Source: Mastigias papua | Taxonomy: Eukaryota > Cnidaria > Scyphozoa > Rhizostomeae > Mastigiidae | Direction of reading: 5' to 3' | NCBI GenBank assembly: GCA_964019165.1 | Contig: OZ025287.1 | Coordinates: 3,695,639 to 3,759,638, forward strand | Length of the DNA stretch: 64,000 nt | Part shown: positions 1 to 24,759 of the stretch, piece after piece | Layout: every line of letters begins with the position of its first letter | How positions within the stretch are numbered: position 1 is the first letter of the stretch | The notes under the pieces: generated by a model | Databases searched by the model: none | What the model was told of the DNA's origin: nothing | What the model saw: only the letters and a program-made list of their open reading frames with translations | Made by a program: the position numbers and the translations under genes

Positions 1-708
1 GAGCAAAGTTTGCACGTAATAAATGAAAATGAGGAATCAACTAAGACATCTGGTGCCCAACACATTCCTAAGTCGTCGAGTTCCGATGCAATACTTCAGC
101 ATAAAGAGGGTAAAGTCTTGGATCATCACAGCTTATATGCGGCAAGCAGTACATCCAGCCTCGATACACAGACATCTAAGGACTCAGGTATTGATGTTAG
201 TGAAGTTATGAACCATGCCCCTGGCGAGCAGCCACCTGATCTTGCGTCGGCCCTTGCCAACGCTGTCGCTAGAAGAGCGGAGAAGATTGCGATAAAGGAA
301 CCAATAACGAAACCCGTAGATCAAAAGAGTATTGTAAAGAATGAACTACAAACGCATCAAGGATTTCATGCTGTGAAGTTAAAACCTACACAGAATTTAG
401 CGAACTTTAACGAAGTTGCAGCTAGTCAACCGGCAAGTACTCCACCTCCTGTTAGGCCGAAGCCGCAGGCAAAGTCTCTTCCCCAGAAATTGGTTGAAGA
501 AACAAAGAAGCACAACAATACTGCACAGCAGCATACGCAAGCACAAACTGCAGTGCATAACAGATCTGACATGAAGAGTGAAATCGTTACGCCTCCGCCG
601 ATGTTTTTATCGGAAGTGAATGGGACCAAAGACGTTAATTCTTTGTCAGATGATCTCCCATCCCCACCCGTCGAATTTCTAGATGACCTTCGGCGTGATC
701 CGGAAAAG
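1..708 (+). CDS. SHANK: SHANK exon: proline- and serine-rich linker
   Basis: The frame is open from the first base of the window. The exon ends at AAG (RRDPEK) before a GTGGGC donor at 709, in phase 0. Reading past the donor gives only 11 more codons before a stop, which supports the splice. It encodes disordered sequence with SH3-type proline motifs and no folded domain. Confidence 0.75.
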
Positions 709-2036
709 GTGGGCTCTGCGTTAAAATACGTATTTGTATAAATAGTTTCTGTTTTACTGGTGACTTTTGAATATTTTTTCACTTTATTTACTATTATAGG
801 AAAAATATTATTATAAAAGTGCAATGTGAAGTCTGTTGGTACTACAGAACTTCGTGCTGTAGAAAAGAGCAATGTTTCAATCGTGTTAGCGTCAGAGCGA
901 CTGCCTTTTTATCATTGCAATTATATGATTTTATGTAAATCCATTTAGTTGTGAAGGAGAATTTATCCATGTTTCATATATCATTTTTGCCACAATATGC
1001 TTTGCTTCCCTCCCCATATGTAGCAACTCTCTGTTCAAAGTTTTCCAGTCGCATACTGCGTTTGGTCAACCATTGTTTTCTGGTGAATACTATGGTTTTG
1101 TGTTAGCTATATTATACCAAGTGGAACCTGGCAATTTAATATTTACTTTCGTAGAGCCAAACAGTGATTGGCACCACAGAACCTCCTCCGCCGTACTCTC
1201 CACCGAGGTATGTATAGCACCTTTCTGCATTGGTTTGGTAGTAGCTAACTTTGTTTATACCATTTTTGATTTTGATGCAACTTGTTAGCAACATGAGTTA
1301 TCTGTACTATAACTATTAGGCAACTTCTCATAATCTAGTTTATCACGTTTTATGTCAATAGTCTCTTTTTCTCTTTTACAGTGCTTTTTCTTACATCATT
1401 GTCTGACACCAATAATAATATAATAGTATAATAATAGTAATATGAAATTATTTAAAGTTGGTGTTTTTACATAGCTTTTAAAGAAACTAATTAAGACCAA
1501 CTATTTACATACTCTAAAATATATTTTAGAAAAAAAGTGGACACGATGTATATAACAGCTTCACTATTTACAAATTTTACAATTGCAGTCCACTCCACTC
1601 CAATTTTTTATGCGTTTCTTAAAAGAGCAGATGGAGGTTTGGCTTTTAATTTCATTTGGAAGACAATTCCATAAGATGCTGCCTCGAAAAACTACACTAT
1701 CATTTCCATATTTAAATATCTTACGTTAGTACCGGACACCGGTACATTTTTCAGAATCTTGAGTTTTTTCCTAGGATCAAGAATGACTTACCTGCTTCAA
1801 TTTCTTCGAAACCTTTCCCAGAATGGACTGCTGCTGAAGTCGGTCAGTGGCTGGAATTTATAAACATGGGGCAATACAAAGAAAGCTTTATGGAGAATGA
1901 CATTCAAGGGGCTCACCTGTCGGACTTGACAAAAGATGATCTATCCGAACTCGGAATCAAAAAGCTCGGTCATCGATTAACTATAGATGATGCAATTGGT
2001 AAACTAAGACACCAGCTGCAATACACTGAGGTCTGA
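1..2036 (+). CDS. SHANK: SHANK-family postsynaptic scaffold, C-terminal part (gene runs off the left edge)
   Basis: Three exons join in phase: 1-708, 1155-1207 and 1775-2036, giving 340 codons before TGA at 2034-2036. The frame is open at base 1, so the N-terminal part (ankyrin, SH3 and PDZ regions in this family) lies outside the window. The visible part begins with a low-complexity Ser/Thr/Lys-rich linker carrying proline motifs ([31 protein letters not shown]). It ends in a SAM domain with FPEW near its start, then [16 protein letters not shown] and [10 protein letters not shown], the pattern of the SHANK SAM. In this family the SAM domain polymerises the scaffold in the postsynaptic density. 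Intron donors are GTGGGC and GTATGT; acceptors end in TAG. The family call is strong; which SHANK paralogue cannot be said. Confidence 0.82.
709..1154 (+). other. SHANK intron
   Basis: GT-AG intron, AT-rich. I see no further exon or clear repeat in it. Confidence 0.6.
1155..1207 (+). CDS. SHANK: SHANK short proline-rich exon
   Basis: A 53 bp exon after a GTAG acceptor and before GTATGT. In the frame set by the previous exon it reads [17 protein letters not shown] plus a split Arg codon that the next exon completes. The acceptor could lie two bases further on, but only this choice keeps the frame. Confidence 0.7.
1570..1710 (-). mobile_element. LINE fragment: C-terminal end of a CR1/L2-type ORF2
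   Basis: The minus strand inside the last SHANK intron reads [20 protein letters not shown] and then FKKRIKNW. This is the familiar tail of CR1/L2/Jockey-group non-LTR reverse transcriptase proteins (WNxLPxxI, then S.xxFKxxLK). Stops follow soon after, and no upstream reverse transcriptase is left. It is a dead 3' fragment inserted antisense to the host gene. Confidence 0.6.
1775..2036 (+). CDS. SHANK: SHANK terminal exon: SAM domain and stop
   Basis: It follows a pyrimidine-rich acceptor (TTTTTTCCTAG). Nearly the whole exon encodes the SAM domain and ends with QYTEV then TGA. The SAM motifs [16 protein letters not shown] and [12 protein letters not shown] are uninterrupted. An AT microsatellite begins about ten bases after the stop. 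Confidence 0.85.
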
Positions 2037-2046
2037 CCTAGTTAAC

Positions 2047-2229
<183 letters not shown>

Positions 2230-3562
2230 AATTTAATATTAGCAATTTTGGATTAACCATTTTTAATTATAAATTTGGGCTCTGATTTTTGTAAATTGAG
2301 CTATCTTTTTATTTAATCATTTAATGTTTGGCACAATTAATATATAATCGGGTTAGTGTGAAGATATTAGAGCCTTGCCGGGTTTTTGATCTACAGAGCA
2401 GTACCGGATACTTGGCTGGATATTGAGAAGCAAGTAGACCACAGAGGCCTGGGGTCGAGGCTCCGATGAAAACTCTTCTGCTTTAAAATGTCATTATTCT
2501 TGAACAATATTGGAGGCAACTTATTAGTATTAACCACCTCTCTCGCCCTTCCCCCCCCCCCATCATCCCAGTGTCCGACACTGCTACAAGGTTCTTGTAG
2601 AGAAGCTCATTCAACAGACATTTTGTGAAGCTTGGATACCATCTTTGTTGTTTGCTTGTTGTTGTAGAGTGCAATTGCGTGCGTACCGAAGCTACTGAGC
2701 GATTTATACAAGTGGGAAATGGTTTCAATGGGAATTGCATATATTTCTCGAAAACTGTGTTTTTCTTTTCCATTTTGCCATAATATGCTATTGTTCAGCC
2801 TCCCTCTATCTCCTTGGAAAGGATTTACATTCAACTTGTTGATATGTTGACCCCATGGTGGTGTTTCGCCTCGTTTTGCAGATATGTGGCTCTGCGTATT
2901 TAGAAATCACTTGTCTTAAAAGTTAACAGTTCCCACCATAAATATTAATTTTCCGCTAGCAAAGCGTGGGAAAATCATCATGTATCTACGCCATTCCCAC
3001 TTGAAGTCATTCACCTCTGAGATCCCAGTGAGGATTTTATATTTTGAAGAATTTCTTCTTTTTAGCGCCAAAAAGTTATTTCATCTGCCTATTGTGTCGC
3101 CTCGCATTATACACAAACAACTTTATGCCTATGAGTTTTGCCGTCACGCCTTGGCCGTCCAGAGGAAGCTGCTCTTGTTTTTATGCCCAATAACCCAAGC
3201 ATTACATTCACTATCCCGGAGTCACTCTTCCACACTTCTCACCTTCTTCCACCACAGTGATATTTTGTCATACCGCCTCAGTGGTATTCATTTTCGGCCA
3301 CCCCCACCCATTCTACGCGTTCTTTTTATAAGGAACTGCTCTATAAGGAACCGAAATGTGAAAGGCCAAAAACTTGTACTACTAACAGCAAAATGCATAT
3401 GTACATATTTAAGTATTTCATAGCGTGGTTTCTGGTGAAACTTATATAATCTCAACGATACCCTGCCTGGCATATAACAACACTTGCGATGTATCGTGAA
3501 AATTACGGAACTATTAAGGAACTTTTATTGTTACCATGTAATAAGAAGAAGTCAAAGAATAG

Positions 3563-3614
3563 AGAACTTTTAAAACAAAGCCTTGAGCTAGGTTCCTTGT
3601 AGGAAAAAAGTGTA
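3563..3614 (-). repeat. Fragment of the TACACTC/ATAAGGAACCT MITE family
   Basis: The minus strand reads TACACTTTTTTCCTACAAGG then AACCTAGCTCAAGGC. This matches the start of the elements near 31375 and 33570. Only the left part of the element is recognisable. Confidence 0.45.
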
Positions 3615-6600
3615 TCACCCTTTCAAGCGTTTTTAAAGCAAGGTAATGATGCATTTATATCCCCTGAAAAAATATCAATTTGTGCCAAGGGTATGATATT
3701 GTTTGTTATATTGTCGTTGTGTAGTAATTTTTCAGGGTTTCAATAGAATTTGTTGTAGAATTTTTAACTATCATTTAATTTTCCTTATCCTGTCAACTGA
3801 TCGATTTTCTCAAGTACTATTGTCAATAATTCTGGCGCTGGGTACATGAGTGTAACGTGACGTATTTTTAGATTTTCATGCATTTTGGCAGCACTGTTTC
3901 AAAACTGAAAAGTTGCCCCTTTGGTTATTAGAGAGGGAAGTTTTTAAGCTTCGGTGTTGTTTCAGAAATAAATTATTTGATTTTTGTATTTCTTAGGGGT
4001 GAAAAGAGGTTCTCTTTGCTGGGAGTGTCAAATGATAACTTTTCCGGGGAAGTTTTCCTTATATTAAATTTTTTTCGATGGATTAGGGATTGCCCAGAAT
4101 CTGTCCTAAAAGTCTGGAAATGCAGCCGACTTTCCCAATCGTCTGGTGTTGGCAATTCAGGTACGGAGATATAAGAAAGTTCCTGGAAATGAGACAAGAA
4201 GATATAGGAGATGATACAAAGCTATAAGAAGATGTAAGAAATTATAAAAAGAGGCCGACCGCCAAAAGTTAAATTAAAATAAGAGACTACAATGAAGCAT
4301 TAATTGGCAGTTTCCTATTTGCTTGAATAAATACATGATTACTGAACTGCTTTCCCGAAGATTGTATATTGATGATCCCATCACCCCTTGCGCCCCCTTA
4401 GAAATTCACGGAAATCTTGGGGTTAGTATATTTATTAGTGTAGATGAATGCCTTGTTTTTAGGGGTATTGAAGGGGGCATCGTTAGGAGCATTTATGGGA
4501 TTACGATTTTTGTTACAACGCTGCCTTGGTTCTGTTATATAATAGTTATTTTTGTAATATAATGTTGTTGAAAATTATTGATTATGATGTGATGTTTTTG
4601 GGATAGTTTGTTGAGATTTGTATTCACGTTTCTTTAGATGTGTACACTACCTGGCTTTGCAAATCATCAAAGTTAAAGTGTTTGGGCCTTTGCTTGTTTT
4701 ATTCGAAGATGGTTGAAGAAACTTAAACTAGAAAATCATTGATCCTATCACAGATGTTGAAAATCATCTATTGTTTATGATAGTGAATTTAAATTTCCAT
4801 TACGATACCGTAAATGATCGAATTTGCCTTCCTCCTGGAAAAATACCCCTTCCAATAACACCATACTAGAGATACAGTCTTATTAATCCCCTCCCTTCCG
4901 AATAAGCCCCCATTCACAGAAGACGATTATGATCTTGTTGTAGGGCCGTGCGTTTATTTAGACTATTCTTTCTATATTTTTGGATGAAGAGTTTGAAAAT
5001 AAGCTGTTATGTGTGACATGTGCAGGGTAATTTTATAAGCCCCCCTTTGAATGAAACCCCCCGCTCAAGCCCCCACCCAAAATATCAACAAAAAGAAGCC
5101 CAGGTGGCTAGTTCTATAATTTACGTCATTGCACCTGCTGAATTTTGTTTTGTTACGTATGTGAATCTCAATTATCAACGTCAAAGCAATACTGCTTTTG
5201 CCCATGCAAGAGAATGAAATTAATAAATATGGTAAACACTGGCGAGGGGGCTGGGGCTGTAGCCCTTCCACTTTTATAGCAAATGTACTTTTGTAACCGT
5301 TTTAGCATCCGCTATATCCCTGCAATGTAATTTGTCCACTCAACCCCCCCCCACAAAAGTGCTGCTCTGCTAAATCCTTGAATTAGTCACCGGGGGGTCA
5401 TAATTATATGTGACAGTTTTGGATGGGGACTTACTCGAGGGGGAGCTTATAAACTTATTGACACTTACTGCAAAGAAAGCTCATTGTCAAAACTCCTCGA
5501 AAATATTAAAAGAAGAGAAGTCTAAATCTAAATATCAGTTTATACACTACTTTTATAAGAATATCGTCGATAATAGCACCTAGGCTCAGAATCGCTGAGA
5601 TTTAAGAATATTCTTAGGCTCAAGGCAAGGCTCGGGTTTCATTAAAGCTTAGAATTTTGCTTATTTGAGTTTTCTTTAGAAAGCAAATCAAGTGTGAGCT
5701 TTATTTATCGGGACTCTAAGTCATTACATTATAATGCGACTCAGCAACTCTTCGGGGAGTGTCGGTTACACACTTTATTGCAAGAACATAGTCGATACGA
5801 GAATTAATGCCGAAAACCACTAAAATGTAAGAATAATTTAGGAATATTCTTAGGCTCAAGCTAAAAGAAAATTAAGAATATCGAAACTCAGCGAAAAATT
5901 AGTTTGTTTTATAAAGAAAAGTGTATATCAACGTTTTTGTCATTCTCTGTGTTGGGACTTATTCGAAGGGGGACTCAATAAACAATTTGAAGTTCTTGCG
6001 TAATGGGGCTTTTCCAAGGGTGGCAGTCAAGGATTTACGGTAGGCCATACTATAGGTAGGTTGAGTTTGCAATTTGCAAGCAACTTTTCACGAGCTGATC
6101 AGAGTCAAAGGGGTCTTATAAAACCCACGATATAATAGAGTTTTGAGGCGTTTATTTAGATGATAATATTTGTTAATTATGAAAGTAGTTATTAAGTCGA
6201 ATCCCCCATTATTGTTCTTCGATAGCTATATCCCCGATAATGGCAAATTTATTTTGCTTTGTTAGTAATGGAGTTAATTTCTCTTATATAATTAGCTTAT
6301 ATTGTCTATGCAATGGTCAATAGCATGTTGATTGTTCTCCTTGTTTCATGGGAGATGCCGAATCGCGGATTTTAATTCTCAAGTGACAACCAGTTTAAGA
6401 GAGCAGGAAAACATTTTCACCAATTCCGTTTCGTTCATGGCAGTTGAACGTCACCTTAGGCCTTCGACCGAAACAGGTTTTACGCTGAAGCTTTGCATAC
6501 AATAATGAACCGGAAGGCAAATACCTGCTCACGGAGTTTGGGGCGACAAGAATTTGTTAAACCAGTTCACCTCAATCGTTTCAATCTGGCTATGACAAGG

Positions 6601-7998
6601 TGAAGTACTTTGGTCATTATTCAGTCTTTTTTCATTGTTGTTCTTTTTGCATTGTTCCTCCACATTTATATATGACTGCAAGAAACAGCATGACTCACGA
6701 CCCCTAATATTCATAGAGCAATAGTTAAGATATGTGTGCAAGGTTTTGCAAAGTTGTTATCCTTCAGACTTAATTGTTGCGCATGCAGGAAAAAGTGCGC
6801 TGCCTATTATAGCATTTCATACCTGTATTCAATCGAGATAAATCTTTTTGTTAGACAAATTATTCTGCAAGTAGGCCTTCTTAATCCGCTTCACCGAAAG
6901 GCAAATGAGCAGCACATGCTTTCTTTAGGAATAGGCCTAGGTATGGCACGTACACAACTATGACTCAAGGTATTTTTAGGTATCAATGTCAAAACATTAT
7001 GTATTTTCAGGTACCTCATGGTATCCTTTATCTATCAATGGATTCAGTTTTCCGGATTGTTTCAGAGTACACACGTACCTCAAACAATGTCTAGTCTGCC
7101 CACCCCCCCCCCCCTCTGCCCCCCTGCTTCTATGGAGCAAGATGAGTGCTCTTTTAACTTCGTAAATATTATTCCGACATGGAGATGACTGTTCATGATT
7201 ACTGTTGTTATCTAAGGATGAAAGCAATGGTGAGTAGCATTGCAGGATAAATCAGAAAAATCAGCCAGTATCACAAATTTTAAATTTTCATTCACTTATG
7301 CATTAATGTTAAAATACTGACAAAGCTGCTATGATATAGCCTGATAGAACGTTGCGGGACTAGCTTGTCCTTTCAGCTGATTTCAAAGCGAAAATACGGG
7401 GCTTTATACCTAAGCGTGAAAAACAATATAAATACTGTTATTATCATTATTACTGTCTGTTATAGGATTAAACTATCTCCCAACCCCCGGGCTAGCAGCC
7501 ATATAGAATTTCCACCTTACCACTTTTATATCCAGTGTATCCGTTCGCCGCTTGCTCTATTTTTTAACTTCGAGAAAGTTTTCACTAACGCGACCAAGCA
7601 AGTAAATCTTTTCCTTAGTGAAAAGCATTCTCGACTGGTCAATAGACAAATCTTGTTTATCTGGTACCATATTGAGGATCATAATTGTTTTTTCGTCGTT
7701 TGATATGCAAACACAGATTGTTGTACGGATTAAGCTGAGACACCACCTTCAATCTCGTTCACCTACAAAACAAAAAGATTTTTCATTGTTTTGCTGCAAA
7801 AGACAGGATTAGAACGTCAACTTCTGTTATCGCAGTATTGATCTGGTATTGTGTCAGAAGTATCAATCTTCAAATACTACAGCGCAATTTAGCTTCAGTT
7901 GAAGATGTCAAACTTTCTTGACCGTTAGATTACATTTTGAGACTGTTCACTATAGAATATTTTCAAATCCAATATCAAGGTTCTATTTCAAATCCAGG

Positions 7999-8042
7999 CA
8001 CACCGCCGGCCACGAACAACAACCAAGAACAGGCTCAAGAAG
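7999..8042 (+). CDS. Possible alternative coding exon upstream of the nicotinic receptor
   Basis: A GC-richer 44 bp stretch lies between an acceptor-like CAAATCCAG and a strong GTGAGT donor. It reads TPPATNNNQEQAQE and ends in phase 1, so it would splice in frame to the receptor exon at 11386 (giving QEAIAENN). It has no start codon or signal peptide of its own and would need an upstream exon I could not find. It could be an alternative 5' exon or chance. Confidence 0.3.
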
Positions 8043-8818
8043 GTGAGTATGAGGAATTCATAGATTTGTACGTTTGACATATCTCACACACTTGCTAAAT
8101 TGCAACATGATGTTCGCTAGAGATTGTTAGCTAACAACTTGTCAATAAAATACCAAGAAATATCATCGTAACCTTAAATATTATTCCTCTTGAAAACAGA
8201 ACATGTTTTTCTGATCTCTGATGATTAGGGGAATTTGAATAAGCAGGGTTTGATTCTAGCAAAACAATGAACAAAAAAGAGGACTGAAAGTTCTACAGAT
8301 TCTCACGTGTTGGGGATGATTTCATTAATAGATGCAATCAGTAATCCCACATAATTAAATTCGCAATTTCCAACAAAATACGTTAGCAACCATAAAGAAA
8401 TTATGATACTGTGAAGGAGCCCTTCCTTGCAGATTCATTTTAGCAAGGGGATGGAAAGAATAAGACAAAGGGTCTTGAAAAATTTTATAAGCATAGTGAA
8501 GGAAGATGACGATGCTTTAAGAAACAAGACTGTGTGTATCGAAAAGTTGAAATGCAAAAGTGTATTATAAAGATTGCCAGTTCAAATGAGCAACAGTTTC
8601 CAAATGATTATAATGACTTTCAGGGCACTTTTGGAATTAATTTGTTATTTCAAAGACACCACAAAGCTCTTATACATTGATACAACTGCTTAGAAGCCCC
8701 AAGACGATTTCCGGTTGACTTAGTACTAATGTTCTTTAAGGCTCTATTTTTGCAATTATTGCAAGAAACTTGACGAACAACTTTTTATTCATACCTAGAA
8801 TATCAAGATATTGAAGAT

Positions 8819-20420
<11,602 letters not shown>

Positions 20421-21759
20421 GTATATGCATGCAATCTAGAGTGATACACAAGAACAGTAGGATACTGCGCAGGAAAGAGGCGTCAGGTTACCAGTGTTTT
20501 CTCTGGAGATTTTTCCAAAAAGGGGATTATGCTTGGATTCCTGTTTCACACCTGATTGTTTGTATGCAAAATTGTGCTCTATGCCATTAGATTGTAATTT
20601 TGTGCTCTTGACTAAATTTTGACTGTCTCTTTGAATTGCTGATATAAGATTGAAACAGCTCAACTGTCTGCCATCTGAAATGTAGCAGGAACTTTTAACT
20701 CCTGTTAGCAATGCCTTCTCCAATCAATGAGATATTTTCTGGCTTTACAACTACAAATTTGAATTAATACTCAAGACTACTTTATAACTTCAGAAGTATG
20801 TGAACCATAACTTTGTGATCAAGTGAGGTATTTTAGTTCATTGTCATATCTAGTCGTCATTCCCTAAGGCATAGAGTTTGAAACGCAAGAGAGTTAAGCC
20901 GCGCGTACACGAGCAAATTTCTAAACAATTATTCTTTGACAAGTTTGTTTTGCTCGTATAAACTAGATCATATGACAATTTTTCCTATTACAACTGCATT
21001 TGCTCAATGGCTGGCACGCTAACTTTTATTTGTCATAGAAAAACTGTTGTATGAAAGATTTACTCGTGTAAGCGATAAGGCCAATGCATTTGAAGACTTC
21101 TACTCAATCCCAGACCTTTTGCAGCCCGGCCAGTGCTCTTATTTATTATTTCCTAAGGAAATTTCCTCAAACGAAATAATGTATCACCATTTTAAGGACT
21201 TTTTAAGTAAAATTCATAATCTAAGAAAAAATATTGCAGAATTTTGCCGGCATTTTAATCGTCATGACGAAAAGGACCTTTTACTTAATTTGGCTCAGAC
21301 TTAAATTGCAAAAAGAAGGACAAATTAGGCACTTTGGGGTGTTCTTTGAATCGAGTGGTGCACCAATAGCACTGTAGCTATTAGGGGTATCGTGGAAGGG
21401 GGCTCCGGCGCTGTATTGAACAAGTCAATCTTCTCCCGCGAAAATTATTTTAGAAAAATGAGACAGCAAACACCAATGACCAGACTAAAAGCTTGTCATA
21501 GAAAACTTGTGTCCCCTTTTACACGAGCAAGGAAACTAGTCATAGAAAATTGTCATGGAAAATTGCTAGCGTAAGCATGGCCACATTTTCGGTTCTGTTG
21601 TACGGCGAAGGGGACCTGTGAAGTGCAAACCTCACAAAAGTTACAGAATGGAACAACTAGAAATGTGATAAATGGTAAAAACTGGTGCTCCTGCTATATG
21701 GCTTATAAGTAGTTTAAAATGGCTAACTGTTAGTGACAAACGTAGAAGTAGGACTGCCA

Positions 21760-22100
21760 CCATAATGGAGAAATCGATAGACGGTCTCGTGCCTGAGTAC
21801 ATCTCTAACCTGTTAGTCAAATTTAAAACTTGAACCAGAAATCTGAGGAATAAGGGAACCTTCAGTGCTCTTATAGAAAACTAATAATGGGCAGGGGGTT
21901 ATTTCTTTTCTTTTAGAAAGTTTTTGAATAACCTTGAACTTGCTCTCAAACAGGTCCATTCTCTTGCCACTTTACAGAAAGTCTGTTCTCTTTTTATTTT
22001 AGCAGTAATTTTAAATCAAGGCCCCTTGAAAACCATTCACAACAGACTGAAGGGGTACTGTGCCTAAATAAAAACAAATAAAATGAAACGAAATACTTCA
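21760..22100 (+). mobile_element. LINE 3' fragment (CR1/L2-type)
   Basis: Near 21770 the plus strand reads EKSIDGLVPEYISNLLVKFK, then after a stop RNLRNKGTFSAL. This matches the GL.PEYISxLL...RxLRS stretch near the C-terminus of CR1/L2-type reverse transcriptase proteins. It ends in a 3' tail with CCTAAATAAAAACAAATAAA. Stops and indels show it is dead. Confidence 0.5.
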
Positions 22101-22820
22101 AGTACTGGGGTGGGAAAGTGCAGCCCTCCCAGTAGTTACGCCTCTGCAGTCACAAGCAGGATTTCCTATTTCCTAGCTTATTACAAGCCTCCAGCTATAG
22201 ATACCAAGTAGAAACAAGCTTAAAATATCCTTTGGTTGATTTGTTCCCGCCCGACTTTTCTTTTTTTATAATTAAAAGCATGATTTACAACTACAAACTT
22301 AAATTACAGTGGCGTAGAACGAGTAAAAATTCTGTAGAAAGTTTGTAGTTCACGACCACACCACTGTACAATACAATTTAAATGACGAAACCACAGGAGG
22401 TGTGATCTAGCACATCTCTCCTGCAGCCAACATGGACAATGAACACTACAAATAAATATGTAACTATCAACAGTGCCATTTCTATTCCAAAAGGGATCCT
22501 ACACTCAATAAACTTATTATGCATTTGAATTGACCCCCAGACACCTCCAGGTACTTAATTGAATACCCGCATTTGATTAGCAGATTACCTTTTCTTGACT
22601 CCAGGCTATAAATGTAGCTAAAAGGTTATTTGATTAGTTTTTTTTACCGTTTTGGATCAAGGCTAAAATCAGACTACTACTTTGTTTTGATTGGACAAAA
22701 ATTAATATTGTACTGACAATGTACGAAAGTAACAGATCTGGAGCTTAGAATGTCAAGTCTAGTGGACATAATTGAATGCATCCAAGAACTTTTAAATCCA
22801 TTTGAAAATCTGCTTAACCA

Positions 22821-23042
22821 CAAATGGCAGATTTTTGTCTTTCAAGGATGAAGATTTTTTATTGTGGTCTTTCAAGGACATAAAGCCTGCGGTACCCAAA
22901 AACAAAGATTTTGTCTTTCAAAGACAGTCTTTGATGCTCAACATGTTTGATCTTGAATACTTATCGCTCACGGCAGATTTTTATGTCCTTGAAAGACCAA
23001 AAACAAAAATCTTCGTCTTTGGACGACAAAAATCTGCCACGT
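22821..23042. repeat. Inverted-repeat element (MITE-like) with roughly 65 bp arms
   Basis: The left arm begins CAAATGGCAGATTTTTGTC and includes GTGGTCTTTCAAGGACATAA. The right arm, read in reverse complement, is GTGGCAGATTTTTGTC followed by the same TTGGTCTTTCAAGGACATAA. The arms differ at several bases and the spacer is about 90 bp. No target duplication is obvious and no coding sequence is present. Confidence 0.6.
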
Positions 23043-23142
23043 GAGGTAGACTTTTATGAAAGCACTTTTATGCATAGTACATCCCAAATTAGCTGTGATT
23101 TTTGGAATATCTGTAACAAAATTTGTAAAGCGTAATTTCGTA

Positions 23143-23215
23143 CGGAGGGCGAGAGGCCTAGTGGTTATTAAGCTCCACTGCTGTACAGAAGATCGATGGT
23201 TCGAGATGGAACTTC
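23143..23215 (+). repeat. tRNA-like SINE head
   Basis: GGCCTAGTGGTTATTAAGC looks like an A box and GATGGTTCGAGATGGA like a B box, at about tRNA spacing. The acceptor stem does not pair well, so a tRNA-derived SINE is more likely than a gene. Confidence 0.4.
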
Positions 23216-24327
23216 AATCATAGTTTGGATGCTTAATGATAGTATATCCAGTAGCATATTGCTGCAGTGACATTAGGGAGATAACAGTGACGAGGAAAAA
23301 AACTAGCAACCCTACCTCACTCACTTTGCCGACAGGTCGTTATAAGTGTCCTCTCTAAAAGGCACCCACTTCCCTCTAACATGCCCCCAACACATACATA
23401 CCCCCTCCAACACACATAGTTGTATGTTTGATTAAATTTTATTCACATATTGCCATACGGCCGTTTCTGAATGAATACATTTATTCATGACTGTCAATCA
23501 TCATCATTGGAATCTGCATGCAATTCTGACATACCGAGTAATAGCTTGTAAAATAGGTCGATATTTTATCCTGGCTTACCCAAACACTTCAACGATCTGC
23601 ATTCGGTTTTTACTTGCAAAGTCTTATTATCTCTCCCATATTGTTTGGAGTTTGAAAAAACTGTGGAAACCGATCCAGGGAGGAGGACAAAGCTCTTAAG
23701 TAATTGCCTATGTAGATCACAGATGAAAGCGAGCAGCAACAATGGGGTCATCTCTTTCATAGGTCAGTTCCTCATATTCCAAGCTGTAGCTAGGGTATTT
23801 ACAATTCATATATCTATCCACATTCTCTGGCGATTTCTGGTCGCGATTCATCCTTAGTTCATGGGATTTACCAATAAAATTACCTGATAATTTCTTGGTG
23901 ATTTTTGTCATATTTATCGCAGAATCTCACATGCTTCTTGACAACAAATTGACAAAATCAATTACATGCTACGCAGATAATTTCGTTGATCACACATATT
24001 CTTTAATATAGCCATAATCTTCAATTGAGATTATCAAAGACAGGTGTTGCATAGAGGTCTCCTTCAAAAACAGGGGGATGATGTCTGTTTTCAGAGACCT
24101 TCATCAATATAACCTCAGTTACTATCCCCCCAAAGTTGAGCGATTGCGAATTTCCAACAAAAAGGTTTAGCTGAAATTAGCCGGCATTTTGAACCATCAG
24201 AAAGTAGTATCTCATTATTAATGAGCATTCATGATAAATAGCACAGTTACATATATACATATTCATTCAACAAGCACACAGACATAAATACATACATACA
24301 TACATACATGTATATATACATATACAG

Positions 24328-24639
24328 CGCATAGATAGAGGTTGCTTTTCCTACTTATCTAAAAGTGCTCAACACAGTAGTGAAGCAAAATACATATGAC
24401 GAGATTAAAGGAAACTAAAATGCAACATACTCAGTTACGAGACCATCGGTTTCATGTGGCTTGCACAATCATCAGGCGTAAATAATTTACGCCTGATGAT
24501 TGTGCAAGCCACATGAAACCGATGGTCTCGTAACTGAGTATGTTGCATTTTTAGTTTCCTTTAATCTCGTCATATGTATTTTGCTCCACTACTGTGTTGA
24601 GCACTTTTTTAAGTAGGAAAAGCAACCTCTATCTATGCG

Positions 24640-24640
<1 letters not shown>
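24328..24640. repeat. Near-perfect 313 bp palindrome
   Basis: Two arms of about 156 bp meet at a single unpaired base (24484) within GGCGTAAAT-A-ATTTACGCC. The arms run from GCGCATAGATAGAGG to its complement and differ by only a few bases and a small indel. Tetranucleotide CATA repeats lie on its left and an AT tract on its right. Confidence 0.85.

Positions 24641-24713
<73 letters not shown>
24641..24713. repeat. (TA)n microsatellite
   Basis: About 70 bp of pure TA starting exactly at the end of the 313 bp palindrome. Confidence 0.95.
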
Positions 24714-24759
24714 TAAGTCATGAGTGGGCTACCACAATTGGAAATTTATTTTGGCCCCA

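Larger units (their letters stand above)
2230..8818. other. Intergenic region between SHANK and the nicotinic receptor
   Basis: No convincing gene. It holds one copy of a MITE-like repeat (3563-3614), several C- or G-rich pieces of a dispersed repeat with GGGG(A/C)TTATTC-like words (about 4890-5110, 5390-5460, 5950-6050), and a possible alternative receptor exon at 7999-8042. Open frames here lack recognisable domains. Confidence 0.5.

Noticed and set aside
2980..3423. 147-codon plus-strand open frame downstream of SHANK
   Set aside because: Low-complexity Ser/His/Leu composition, no domain and no conserved splice context. Probably chance.
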